Positions 26,793 through 35,413 of a stretch of 64,000 bases of DNA are shown piece after piece. The DNA is from Streptomyces nitrosporeus (lineage in GTDB: Bacteria > Actinomycetota > Actinomycetes > Streptomycetales > Streptomycetaceae). The DNA is taken from positions 310,001 through 374,000 of the forward strand of contig NZ_CP023702.1 in NCBI RefSeq assembly GCF_008704555.1. The letters run 5' to 3'. The translations under genes were made by a program, and so were the position numbers. Numbering within the stretch: the stretch's first letter is position 1; each line of letters starts with the position of its first letter. Below the pieces are notes generated by a model that saw only the letters and a list, made by a program, of their open reading frames with translations, did no database searches and had not been told where the DNA came from.

Positions 26793-28640
26793 TCAGCGCA
26801 GTTCGGCCCCCGCGGCGGTCCCGTCGAGGAGGCCGCCCGGACCGGATTCGTCGAGGAAGCCGCCCGACTGGTGCTGCCAGAGCCTGGCGTAGGCGCCGTC
26901 CGCGGTGAGCAGTTCCTGGTGGGTGCCCTGTTCGACGATCCTGCCCCGGTCGAGGACGACGAGCTGGTCCATGGTGGCGACGGTGCTCAGCCTGTGGGCC
27001 ACCACCAGAGCCGTCCGCCCCTCCATGAGCCGCCACAGGGCGTCCTGGACCAGGATCTCGCTCTCGGAGTCCAGGGCGCTGGTCGCCTCGTCGAGAAGCA
27101 GGACCGGTGCGTCACGCAGGATGGCGCGGGCGAGGGCGACCCGTTGCCGCTGGCCGCCGGAGAGCTTCACCCCGCGCTCGCCCACCATGGTGTCGAAGCC
27201 GGCGGGGAGGGCGTCGGCGAACTCCGTGACGTGCGCGGCCTCGGCCGCGCGGCGGATCTCGGCCTCGGTGGCGCCGGGCCGGGCGAACGCGATGTTCTCC
27301 CTCAGCGTGCGGTGGAACATCGCCGGATCCTGCGGCACGTACGCGATCATGCCGCGCAGGTCGGCCCGGCGCAGTCTGCTGATGTCCTGGCCTCCGATCA
27401 GGATTCGGCCGGCCTCGATGTCGGCCATGCGCAGCAGCAGCCGGGTGAGGGTGGTCTTGCCGCCGCCGGACCTGCCGACGAGACCGATCTTCGTCCCGCC
27501 GGGCACGGCCAGGTCGAGCCCCTCGAAGAGCGGCGGCGCGCCCGTGTGGGCGAAGGTCACCTTCTCGAAGCGGACGTCGGAACCGTCGGGCCGCAGCGGT
27601 TCGGGCGACGGGGGGTCGAGCACGGTGGGGGGTTCCAGCAGCAGGTCGGTGAACTGCGCGGCCTCCGTCATCGAGCTCTCCAGCCGGCGGTAGATCTGGT
27701 TGAACTCGAACATGATCCGTGTGGCGTTGGCGTAGTAGGTGAAGGCGACGATGACCGCCTCCACCCCCAGCTCTCCCCCGGCGAGCGAGACGGCCAGCAG
27801 CAGGCCCACCACGTTGGTCAGTACGGACAGCGGCGCGACCAGGGTGTCGATGCGGAGGTTGCCGTAGTCCCACGACCGCAGGATCAGCCGGCGCGACTCC
27901 GCGACACGTGTCCGGTGCTCGGCGGCCTCGCGTTCCTCCGCGGCGAACGCCTGGACCGTCTCCATGTTCATCAGGGTGTCGGCGACGTGGCCGGAGACCC
28001 GGGCGACGGCCCGTTCGCGCCCGGCGACGAGCGCCTGGCGGCGCCGGATCAGGGGTGTCACCACCAGTGCCGTGAGCCCGATCAGGGTCAGCAGTCCGGC
28101 CACGAGCAGCGGGTCGTACTGCCACAGCACCACCGAGGCGAACACCAGCGGCACGAAGTTGCCCATGACCGAGAAGGTCAGTGTGTCGACGAACTGCTCG
28201 AAGCGGGAGGCGAAGCTGGACACCCGCTTGGTCAGCGACCCGGCGAAGTTGTCGTGGAAGAAGGCCGAGTCCTTCGCGATGAGCTCGTCCATGCCGATGA
28301 CGTACAGGTGCTCGATGCCGCGGGCGTCGAGGCGGTTGAGGCAGTGCAGCCCGACGCGCCAGAGCAGTTCGGAGAACAGCAGGACGCCGGCGAAGCCCAG
28401 GACGTGGGGCAGCATCGCCCCGGCGCCGCCGGTGGAGCCTTCGTCCCCGGCGATCTCGCCGACCAGCTTCGCGACGATCAGGGGCGCGATGTAGTGGAGT
28501 CCGATGTTGCCCAGCGCCGGCAGCAGCATCGCGGGCGCGGTCAGCCATCGCTGCCGGGTCAGTTCCCGTCCGTAGTAGCGGAGTGCGAGGAGTACCGAGC
28601 CCTTGCCCGGCGTGCCTTCGCTCGTTTCGATCGATCCCAT
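26793..28640 (-). CDS. ABC exporter, fused transmembrane and ATPase domains
   Basis: This 615-aa MsbA/McjD-type half-transporter has a six-helix exporter domain (about 20-320) and an NBD (about 350-590) with GRSGGGKTT Walker A, LSGGQRQR signature, VLLLDEATSALDSE Walker B and AHRLST H-loop. It would work as a homodimer. ATG 28640 is chosen for a normal N-terminus; the ribosome site is weak. It is alone, between an SDR and a TPP enzyme, so the cargo is unknown. It lies 13 kb from the siderophore operon and should not be read as its exporter. Confidence 0.86.
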   Translation of the reverse strand: MGSIETSEGTPGKGSVLLALRYYGRELTRQRWLTAPAMLLPALGNIGLHYIAPLIVAKLVGEIAGDEGSTGGAGAMLPHVLGFAGVLLFSELLWRVGLHCLNRLDARGIEHLYVIGMDELIAKDSAFFHDNFAGSLTKRVSSFASRFEQFVDTLTFSVMGNFVPLVFASVVLWQYDPLLVAGLLTLIGLTALVVTPLIRRRQALVAGRERAVARVSGHVADTLMNMETVQAFAAEEREAAEHRTRVAESRRLILRSWDYGNLRIDTLVAPLSVLTNVVGLLLAVSLAGGELGVEAVIVAFTYYANATRIMFEFNQIYRRLESSMTEAAQFTDLLLEPPTVLDPPSPEPLRPDGSDVRFEKVTFAHTGAPPLFEGLDLAVPGGTKIGLVGRSGGGKTTLTRLLLRMADIEAGRILIGGQDISRLRRADLRGMIAYVPQDPAMFHRTLRENIAFARPGATEAEIRRAAEAAHVTEFADALPAGFDTMVGERGVKLSGGQRQRVALARAILRDAPVLLLDEATSALDSESEILVQDALWRLMEGRTALVVAHRLSTVATMDQLVVLDRGRIVEQGTHQELLTADGAYARLWQHQSGGFLDESGPGGLLDGTAAGAELR

Positions 28641-29093
28641 CGCGACCCGTTTCGTCCCGGCGGCAGGTGAGCAGACGGAGTGTCCCGCGCCGGACACGAC
28701 GGGGTCCAAGGGTTTTTGTCCAGTTTTCCGCCCTCGGCGCCGGTTTCGCGCGGGGCGCCCCTCGCCGCGCGGCCGGGCCCGGTGCCCCCGCCGCGCCCCC
28801 TGGTCCGCCGCCACGCACCGGCCCGCCGCCCCCGGCGCCGGTCCGGCCGGTCCCGGACCACCGGGGCGGTTTTGGCCGGATCCCGGCGCCCCGCAGCCGC
28901 AGGAGAGCCTGTGCGGCCCGCCCCTCGCCGGGCGGGTGTTTCTCCGCCGGCTCAGCGGCAAGGCGGCGGTCAGGATGCCCGTGAGGCATACATGCGGTTG
29001 TGTGCCTGTAGGGGCCCGGGGCCCGCGCTCGTCGCGAGGGTCCGGCGAAGGGCCTTCCGCCGTTCCGGCGGAGGGTGTGAGAGAGGCGGACCG
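28641..29093. other. Intergenic region upstream of the ABC exporter gene
   Basis: No gene seen. An A/T-rich patch (28709-28728) is the likeliest place for the leftward exporter promoter. Confidence 0.4.
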
Positions 29094-29258
29094 GTGGGAT
29101 CCGTGTCGGAGCCGGGGAGCGGCGGGACACCCGCCATCCGGAGGAGGGCACCGGCCTCCCCGCGGGACGCGCGCCTGGTCACCGCCGCCGTGGCCGCGCT
29201 CACCTGCGCGGGGGCCGGTACGGCGTACGTCCTGCCGCGGCGGGCGGGCCGCACATGA
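29094..29258 (+). CDS. Possible small membrane protein, 54 aa
   Basis: The GTG at 29094 follows a GAGAGG site and opens 54 codons ending in TGA. The product has a charged, Arg-rich first half and one hydrophobic helix (LVTAAVAALTCAGAGTAYVLP) followed by RRAGR, a plausible single-pass membrane protein. It matches nothing I know; GC-rich DNA often gives such frames by chance. Confidence 0.3.
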   Translation: MGSVSEPGSGGTPAIRRRAPASPRDARLVTAAVAALTCAGAGTAYVLPRRAGRT

Positions 29259-29385
29259 GGCGGCCGCGGGGCGGCGGGCCGTGCGCCGCCCGTCCCGCGG
29301 CCGGGCCGCCGGGCCCTGTCCCCGGCGGACGGATGGCACCACGGACCGCGGCACGCGGACCGTCGGCCGAGACGAGAGGAATCCC

Positions 29386-31209
29386 ATGTCGATGAAGGTG
29401 TCCGACTACGTACTGCAGCGGCTGCGCGAGTGGGAGGTGGACCATGTGTTCGCCTACGCGGGCGACGGCATCAACGGACTGCTCGCCGCGTGGGGCCGCG
29501 CGGAGAACAAACCGGTGTTCGTGCAGGCCCGGCACGAGGAGATGGCCGCGTTCGAGGCCGTGGGCTACGCGAAGTTCTCCGGGAAGGTCGGGGTCTGCGC
29601 GGCGACCTCGGGCCCCGGGGCCATCCATCTCCTCAACGGCCTGTACGACGCCAAGCTGGACCACGTGCCCGTGGTGGCGATCGTCGGGCAGACCAACCGC
29701 AGCGCCATGGGCGGCTCCTACCAGCAGGAGGTCGACCTGCTGAGTCTGTACAAGGACGTGGCGTCCGACTTCTGCGAGATGGTGACCGTCCCCGAGCAGC
29801 TGCCCAACGTCATCGACCGGGCCGTCCGCACCGCCTACGGGCGGCGGACGGTGACGGCCGTCATCATCCCCGCCGACGTCCAGGAGCTGGACTACACACC
29901 GCCCGCCCACGCCTTCAAGATGGTGCCCTCCAGCCTCGGCATGCCCTCGTACACGCCGGTGCCCGGGGAAGCGGACCTCGTCCGTGCGGCGGAGGTGCTG
30001 AACGCGGGCGAGAAGGTCGCCGTCCTGATCGGGCAGGGCGCCCGCGGTGCCCGGGCCGAGGTCGAGGAGACCGCGGACGTCCTCGCCGCCGGAGTCGCCA
30101 AGGCCCTTCTCGGCAAGGACGCCCTGCCCGACGACCTGCCCTACGTCACCGGGTCGATCGGACTGCTGGGGACCCGGCCCTCCTACGAGCTGATGACGGA
30201 CTGCGACACGCTCCTCGTGGTGGGTTCCGGCTTCCCCTACAGCCAGTTCCTGCCGGAGTTCGGGCAGGCCCGCGCCGTCCAGATCGACATCGACCCGCAC
30301 AACATCGGGATGCGCTACCCCTTCGAGGTCAACCTCGTGGGTGACGCGAAGGCGACGCTCCGGGCGCTCCTGCCGCGGCTGAAGCGGAAGAAGCACGCCG
30401 CCTGGCGGAAGAAGATCGAGAAGGACACCGCCCGCTGGTGGGAGGTCATGGAGCGGCGGGCCGCCGTCGAGGCCGACCCGGTCAACCCCGAGTACGTGGT
30501 GCACACCCTGGACGCGCTGCTGCCCGAGGACGTGATCCTGGCCGCCGACTCCGGGTCCGCCGCCAACTGGTACGCCCGGCACCTGCGGATGCGCGGGACG
30601 ATGCGCGGCTCCCTGTCGGGCACGCTCGCCACGATGGGCCCCGGCGTGCCGTACGTCATCGGCGCGAAGTTCGCCCACCCGGGGCGGCCCGCCCTGGCGA
30701 TCGTCGGGGACGGCGCCATGCAGATGAACGGCATGGCCGAACTCATCACCGCGTCCAAGTACTGGCGGGAGTGGCAGGACCCCCGGATGATCGTCGCCGT
30801 ACTGAACAACCAGGACCTCAACCAGGTCACCTGGGAGATGCGCGCCATGTCCGGCGCCCCCCAGTTCCTGCCCTCGCAGGCGCTGCCGGACGTGCCCTAC
30901 GCCGACTTCGCCCGTTCCATCGGGCTCGGCGGTGTACGGGTGGAGAGGCCCGAGCAGGTGGAGGCCGCCTGGCGGCAGGCCCTCTCGGCCGACCGGCCCT
31001 TCGTGATCGACTTCCGTACCGACCCGGCCGTACCGCCCATCCCGCCGCACGCCACCCGGGAGCAGGCCGAGGCGGTGGTGTCCGCCCTCGTGAAGGGGGA
31101 CAGCGACCGCGGTGACGTCGTCAAGCAGGGGTTCAAGGCGAAGGTGCAGGAGTTCCTCCCCGGGCACCGGCGGGACGACGACCCCCCGGGCCCGCAGAGG
31201 AAGAAGTGA
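29386..31209 (+). CDS. TPP-dependent pyruvate oxidase-like enzyme
   Basis: This 607-aa protein belongs to the acetolactate synthase/pyruvate oxidase family: N-terminal PYR domain with catalytic Glu in QARHEEMAAF (about 51), central domain, and PP domain with the TPP-Mg motif GDG (441-443) to NN (474-475). The sequence is closest in feel to YdaP/PoxB-like proteins, with YQQEVDLLSLYKDVA. A basic C-terminal tail (from about 580) could aid membrane contact, as in PoxB. ATG 29386 follows GAGAGGA; a second ATG two codons later is possible. Pyruvate as substrate is inferred. Confidence 0.87.
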   Translation: MSMKVSDYVLQRLREWEVDHVFAYAGDGINGLLAAWGRAENKPVFVQARHEEMAAFEAVGYAKFSGKVGVCAATSGPGAIHLLNGLYDAKLDHVPVVAIVGQTNRSAMGGSYQQEVDLLSLYKDVASDFCEMVTVPEQLPNVIDRAVRTAYGRRTVTAVIIPADVQELDYTPPAHAFKMVPSSLGMPSYTPVPGEADLVRAAEVLNAGEKVAVLIGQGARGARAEVEETADVLAAGVAKALLGKDALPDDLPYVTGSIGLLGTRPSYELMTDCDTLLVVGSGFPYSQFLPEFGQARAVQIDIDPHNIGMRYPFEVNLVGDAKATLRALLPRLKRKKHAAWRKKIEKDTARWWEVMERRAAVEADPVNPEYVVHTLDALLPEDVILAADSGSAANWYARHLRMRGTMRGSLSGTLATMGPGVPYVIGAKFAHPGRPALAIVGDGAMQMNGMAELITASKYWREWQDPRMIVAVLNNQDLNQVTWEMRAMSGAPQFLPSQALPDVPYADFARSIGLGGVRVERPEQVEAAWRQALSADRPFVIDFRTDPAVPPIPPHATREQAEAVVSALVKGDSDRGDVVKQGFKAKVQEFLPGHRRDDDPPGPQRKK

Positions 31210-31257
31210 CGGCGGCGGCCGCACCGGCGGCAGAGCCCCTGGCCGGCGCGGTCGGGT

Positions 31258-31494
31258 CTGCAAGGGCACGACCGCGCCGGCGAACCCCGTGAAGGCCGGG
31301 GTGGCGAACAGCGGCATCGTGATCATGCCGTGCACCGTGAACAGCTGGTTGTACCGCTCGGGGGAGACGATCCACATGCCCGGCCGGGCCGGTCCGGCGC
31401 GCATCACCCTCGCCGGCAGGCCGGCGGACAGGAGAAACCCGGACGCGGTGACCAGGTGCGTGTTGCCGATCACCGTGTGATCGGTGGTGGACAA
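31258..31494 (-). pseudogene. Remnant of cytochrome c oxidase subunit I (ctaD), N-terminal fragment
   Basis: About 79 codons on the minus strand resemble the CtaD N-terminus: DHTVIGNTHLVT, MRAGPARPGMWIVS, NQLFTVHGMITMPLFATPAF and GFAGAVVPLQ. Homology stops abruptly at VVPLQ near 31258, and the frame then runs antisense into the TPP enzyme gene. The only start is TTG at 31494, and substitutions are already present at usually fixed positions. I read this as a dead fragment left by deletion or insertion. Confidence 0.75.
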
Positions 31495-31911
31495 GGAGGT
31501 TCAGGTGCTTCGCCCCCTGTCCGGCCCGCCGTTCCGCCCGCCCCCGCACTCCGGGCGGCCGTTCCCCGGAATGGCGGGGGCGCGCCGGGGCGGGGGCGGG
31601 GAGGCGCCGGTGGCCGGCCCGGCTCGTCAACCTCTTTACGGTGCACGGGGGTTTGGGGCGGTTACGGGTACAGGGGTACCGCGGTGGCGCCTCCTCCCCT
31701 CCGTCCCGTCCGGAGTATTGACGCGCGATGATACAAGTCAATAGTTTTTGTATCTTCGACTCGCACGGGGTGTTCCCCATGAGAACCGGAACAGCGGGCG
31801 CCGCCACGTCCCGCTCCGAAGCGGGCCGCACGCGCGGGGAACGGGGCGCCCCCGGAACGGGCCTTCGCCCCGGCGTGGCCGTCCACCCCCGTGTCCCCCT
31901 CTGGAGGCCCG
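31495..31911. other. Intergenic region upstream of the aldehyde dehydrogenase gene
   Basis: No gene. It carries an A/T-rich promoter-like patch and the inverted repeat at 31730-31754. Confidence 0.55.
31730..31754. promoter_or_regulatory. Probable operator of the aldehyde dehydrogenase gene
   Basis: GATACAA (31730-31736) and TTGTATC (31748-31754) form a perfect inverted repeat with an 11-base centre in an A/T-rich island. The right arm continues as TATCTTCG, an octamer also present in the TetR/acyl-CoA dehydrogenase operator at 34167-34174, so the same TetR may bind both. Confidence 0.5.
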
Positions 31912-33417
31912 ATGACCGACACCACCCCGGCCGCCGCACCGCGTGCGGCGGCCTTCACCACGCGCTCCCCCGCGACCGGCGAGCCGATCGCCGAACACCC
32001 GGTGGACGGGCCCGAGGAGGTCTCCCGCGCCGTGGCCCGGGCCCGGACCGCCCAGGCCGGCTGGGCGGCGCTGCCCGCGTCCGGGCGCCGCGACCTGCTG
32101 CTGCGCTGGAAGAAGGCCCTCGCCACCGAGCTGGACACCGTGGCCCGCACCATCGCCGAGGAGACCGGCAAGCCGGCCGGTGACGCCGCGCTGGAAGTCG
32201 TACTGACGCTGGAACACCTGGGCTGGGCCGCCCGCAACGCCGGACGTGTGCTGCGTGGGCGGAGGGTGGGCACCGGACTGTTCACCGTCCATCAGCGGGC
32301 CTCGCTGGTGCACCGGCCGCTGGGTGTGGTCGGCGTGATCGGCCCCTGGAACTACCCCCTGTACACCCCGATGGGCTCCGTCGGTTACGCCCTGGCCGCG
32401 GGGAACGGCGTCGTCCTCAAGCCGTCCGAGCTGACCCCGGGCACCGGGGTCCTGCTCGCCGGGCTCTTCGGCTCCGCCGTGCCCGGTCACGCCGGGCTGC
32501 TCACCACCGTCACCGGTGCGGCGTCCACCGGGGACGCCCTGGCCCGGTCCGGAGTCGACAAGCTGGCGTTCACCGGTTCGCCGGGGACGGCCCGCAAGGT
32601 GATGGCGGTGTGCGCCGAGACGCTGACCCCGTTCCTCGCCGAGTGCGGCGGGAAGGACGCGGTGATCGTCACCGCGGACGCGGACCTGGACGCGGCCGCC
32701 GACGCGATCGTGTGGGGTGCGCTGAGCAACGCCGGGCAGACCTGCGCGGGGGTGGAGCGCGTCTACGCGGTACGGGAGATCCACGCGGCGCTGTGCGAAC
32801 GGGTGGTCGAGCGGGCCGGGGCGCTGCGCCCGGGTGCCGGGGCGGACGCCGCCTACGGCCCGATGACCCTGCCGGGCCAGGTCTCGGTCGTCGAGCGGCA
32901 TGTGGCCGGCGCGGTCGCGGCGGGGGCGAAGGCCCTGCTGGGCGGGCCCGGATCGGTCCGTGCCCCGTACGTCGCACCGGTCGTGCTGACGGACGTACCG
33001 GAGGACTGCGCGGCGATGACGGAGGAGACCTTCGGGCCGGTCGTGGTGATCAACCCGGTGGCCGGCGTGGACGAGGCGGTGGAGCGGGCCAACGCCTCTC
33101 GTTACGCCCTGGGGGCCGCGGTGTTCTGCCGTGGCGGGCGCGCCGGCGGGGCGATCGCGGCGCGGCTGCGCGCGGGGGCGGTCTCGGTGAACTCGGTACT
33201 GGGCTTCGCCGCGGTGCCGGCGCTGCCGTTCGGCGGTTCGCGGGACTCCGGCTTCGGGCGGATCCACGGCGAGGAGGGGCTGCGCGCCTTCACCTCCGTG
33301 CAGTCCACGACGGTGCAGCGGTTCACTCCGCCGATCGCGCTGACCTCCTTCGCGGTTCCGGCCGCCACGCGGGAGCGCGCGGTGCGCCTCGCCCGGGCCC
33401 TGCACCGGCGCCGCTGA
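31912..33417 (+). CDS. NAD(P)-dependent aldehyde dehydrogenase
   Basis: This 501-aa ALDH-superfamily enzyme oxidises an aldehyde to the acid. General base Glu244 (FLAECGGKD) and nucleophile Cys278 (NAGQTCAGV) have normal 34-residue spacing; the GPWNYP substrate and cofactor segment is intact. ATG 31912 follows GGAGG; an upstream in-frame start lacks one. The downstream TetR-acyl-CoA dehydrogenase pair and the fad/mcr/lcp genes suggest it handles a long or branched aldehyde, such as those released from polyisoprene. That role is inference. Confidence 0.88.
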   Translation: MTDTTPAAAPRAAAFTTRSPATGEPIAEHPVDGPEEVSRAVARARTAQAGWAALPASGRRDLLLRWKKALATELDTVARTIAEETGKPAGDAALEVVLTLEHLGWAARNAGRVLRGRRVGTGLFTVHQRASLVHRPLGVVGVIGPWNYPLYTPMGSVGYALAAGNGVVLKPSELTPGTGVLLAGLFGSAVPGHAGLLTTVTGAASTGDALARSGVDKLAFTGSPGTARKVMAVCAETLTPFLAECGGKDAVIVTADADLDAAADAIVWGALSNAGQTCAGVERVYAVREIHAALCERVVERAGALRPGAGADAAYGPMTLPGQVSVVERHVAGAVAAGAKALLGGPGSVRAPYVAPVVLTDVPEDCAAMTEETFGPVVVINPVAGVDEAVERANASRYALGAAVFCRGGRAGGAIAARLRAGAVSVNSVLGFAAVPALPFGGSRDSGFGRIHGEEGLRAFTSVQSTTVQRFTPPIALTSFAVPAATRERAVRLARALHRRR

Positions 33418-33425
33418 ACGGCCGG

Positions 33426-33488
33426 GCGGTCAGGGCGGTTCGAGCGGCCAGAGTAGTCAGGTCGGTCAGAGCGGTCAGGGCGGTCAGG
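33426..33488. repeat. 9-bp tandem repeat, seven units
   Basis: Seven consecutive 9-mers related to GCGGTCAGG lie between the convergent aldehyde dehydrogenase and TetR genes and run over the TetR stop codon. Likely a slippage-prone microsatellite. Confidence 0.6.
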
Positions 33489-34110
33489 CGTCCAGCAGGG
33501 GGGCCAGGTAGCGGCGGGCGAAGGCCCGGACCTCGTCCTCGTCGTCCATCTCGATGCAGCCGACGGGGTTGAGCAGGAAGGACACGGCGACGCGCACCAT
33601 GAGTTCGGCGACCGGCTGCGGGTCCTCGCCGGGGCGGCCCTCGGTCTGCTGGGCGCGGCGCAGATGGCCCGTCAGATAGGTGACGGTGGCGGAGAGCGAG
33701 GAGCCGCCCTGCACCGTCAGGTAGGGCAGCACGAGTTCGGGTTCGAGGCGCAGCAGGCCGCCGAAGAGCGGATGGGCGCGGGTGTGGCGCAGGGCGACCA
33801 CGAAGCCCTCGACGACCCGTTCCTCCATGGTCGGCAGCGCCGCCACCGTCGCGTCGAGCCGCCGGAAGAACCGGCTGTTCTCGCGCAGCAGGACGGCCTC
33901 GACCAGCTTGTCCTTGGAGCGGAAGCGCCGGAAGACGGTGACGCGGGAGACACCGGCCCGTCTGGCGACGTCGTCCACGGAGGAGCGGCGCAGGCCCAGG
34001 AGGGTGAACTGCTCCAGCGCGCCGTCCAGGATCCGCCGTGCCGTACGGTCCGTCGCCTCCGACCGGGCGACGGCCTGGGCGAGCCAGGCGTCGTTCGTAT
34101 CCGTTCCCAT
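33484..34110 (-). CDS. TetR-family regulator
   Basis: This 208-aa regulator has an N-terminal HTH (SSVDDVARRAGVSRVTVFRRFRSK, recognition helix in VSRVTVFRRF) and a variable ligand domain. ATG 34110 is preceded by GAGGAG at ideal distance; an upstream in-frame ATG at 34167 would start inside the operator and is rejected. It is divergent from the acyl-CoA dehydrogenase gene, with a clear dyad (34167-34184) between them. It probably represses that gene and itself until an acyl-CoA or related ligand binds. Confidence 0.87.
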   Translation of the reverse strand: MGTDTNDAWLAQAVARSEATDRTARRILDGALEQFTLLGLRRSSVDDVARRAGVSRVTVFRRFRSKDKLVEAVLLRENSRFFRRLDATVAALPTMEERVVEGFVVALRHTRAHPLFGGLLRLEPELVLPYLTVQGGSSLSATVTYLTGHLRRAQQTEGRPGEDPQPVAELMVRVAVSFLLNPVGCIEMDDEDEVRAFARRYLAPLLDA

Positions 34111-34166
34111 GGCGCTCCTCACGATACCGGCGGACCTCTCCCCGGGAGACGATGAAACATTTAGCA

Positions 34167-34184
34167 TATCTTCGTAACAAGATA
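34167..34184. promoter_or_regulatory. TetR operator between regulator and acyl-CoA dehydrogenase
   Basis: TATCTT-CGTAAC-AAGATA is a perfect 6+6+6 dyad in an A/T-rich stretch. It ends 18 bp before the dehydrogenase ATG. Confidence 0.6.
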
Positions 34185-34202
34185 CGGACTCTGGAGGACC
34201 TG

Positions 34203-35342
34203 ATGGGCAGTCGCCTCACCGAAGAACAGGCCGATTTCGTCGCGGCCGTCCGTGATTTCGCCAAGCGCGAGTGCGGCACCCGGGAGCAGCGCGACGCGCT
34301 GACCGGGGGCGGCCGCGAGGCCCACCACCCCGGGCTGTACGGCAGGCTCGCCGCTCTGGGCTGGCTCGGGGTGTGCCTGCCCGAGGAGTACGGGGGCTCC
34401 GGAGGCGGGCTGGCCGACGCCTGCCTCTTCCTGGAGGAGACCTCGTACGGGATGGTCCCGGCCGGGGGGTTCATCACCACCGTCATCGCCGCGAAGGCGT
34501 ACGAGAAGTTCGGCACCGAACGGCAGCGGCAGGAGGTGCTGTCCGGTGTCGTACGCGGTGAGGTGCTGTCCATCGCCATGTCGGAGCCGGGGGCCGGGTC
34601 GGACGTCGGGGCGCTGCGCTGCCGGGCCCGGCGGGAGGAGGACGGCACCTGGGTGGTCGACGGCCAGAAGACCTGGATCTCCAACGCGCACTGCGCGCGG
34701 CACATCCTGCTGGTGGCCCGCACCGGTGAGGACAAGCACGGCGGCCTGACCATGTTCCATCTGCCCGCCGGCACCCCGGGGGTGGAGATACGGCGCATCG
34801 ACACCATGGGCGGCCGGGAGGTCAACGACGTCTTCCTCACCGGTGTGCGGCTGCCCGCGGACGCGGTCGTCGGCCGGGTGGACGACGGCTGGCGGCAGCT
34901 GATGGCCGGGCTGAACCACGAGCGGCTCTTCCTGGCCGCGAACATGCTGGGGCTGGCGCGCCGCGCTTTCGACGACACGGTCTCCTACGTCCGCGAGCGG
35001 GAGCAGTTCGGCCGGCCGGTCGGCTCCTTCCAGGCGCTGCGGCACCGGATCGCCGATCTCGCCACCGAGATCGAGTGCACCCGGCTGCTGGTACGCGAGG
35101 TGGCCCTGGACTGTGACGCGCGCCCGGACAGGCTGTTCCCGCGCGAGGCCTCGATGGCCAAGCTGAAGGCGACCGAGACCGCCAAGCGGGCCGCCCTGGA
35201 GGGCATGCAGATGATGGGCGGTTACGGCTACACCACGGAGTTCGACATGGAGCGCCATCTGCGGGCCGCGGTGGTCTCCACCGTCTACGGGGGGACCAGC
35301 GAGATCCAGCGGGACGTCATCGGCAAGACCTACGGCCTCTGA
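34203..35342 (+). CDS. Acyl-CoA dehydrogenase
   Basis: This 379-aa FAD enzyme makes the alpha,beta double bond of an acyl-CoA. Landmarks are PEEYGGSGG (N-terminal helical domain), MSEPGAGSDVGALRC (FAD-binding), REQFGRPVG, and YGGTSEIQRDVIG at the C-terminus. ATG 34203 follows GGAGG by five bases. It is under the TetR operator at 34167 and ends at a strong terminator. Substrate length cannot be read; the setting suggests branched acyl-CoAs. Confidence 0.9.
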   Translation: MGSRLTEEQADFVAAVRDFAKRECGTREQRDALTGGGREAHHPGLYGRLAALGWLGVCLPEEYGGSGGGLADACLFLEETSYGMVPAGGFITTVIAAKAYEKFGTERQRQEVLSGVVRGEVLSIAMSEPGAGSDVGALRCRARREEDGTWVVDGQKTWISNAHCARHILLVARTGEDKHGGLTMFHLPAGTPGVEIRRIDTMGGREVNDVFLTGVRLPADAVVGRVDDGWRQLMAGLNHERLFLAANMLGLARRAFDDTVSYVREREQFGRPVGSFQALRHRIADLATEIECTRLLVREVALDCDARPDRLFPREASMAKLKATETAKRAALEGMQMMGGYGYTTEFDMERHLRAAVVSTVYGGTSEIQRDVIGKTYGL

Positions 35343-35353
35343 GAGGCCGGGGA

Positions 35354-35399
35354 CGCGGCAGGGCGGCCGTTCCGGGGGTGGAACGGCCGCCCTGCCGCG
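35354..35399. terminator. Bidirectional terminator, acyl-CoA dehydrogenase / fadD
   Basis: A perfect 20-bp stem (35354-35373 with 35380-35399) with a 6-base loop lies between convergent genes, the longest perfect hairpin in the window apart from 58393-58445. Confidence 0.8.
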
Positions 35400-35413
35400 C
35401 GGGAGGGGCCTTC

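Noticed and set aside
26793..28640. ABC exporter as the siderophore exporter
   Set aside because: It lies more than 13 kb from the biosynthesis operon, has no iron box, and ABC half-exporters have many cargos.
34111..34167. Upstream ATG start for the TetR gene at 33484
   Set aside because: It would begin inside the operator dyad and lacks a ribosome site, while the ATG at 34110 has GAGGAG.
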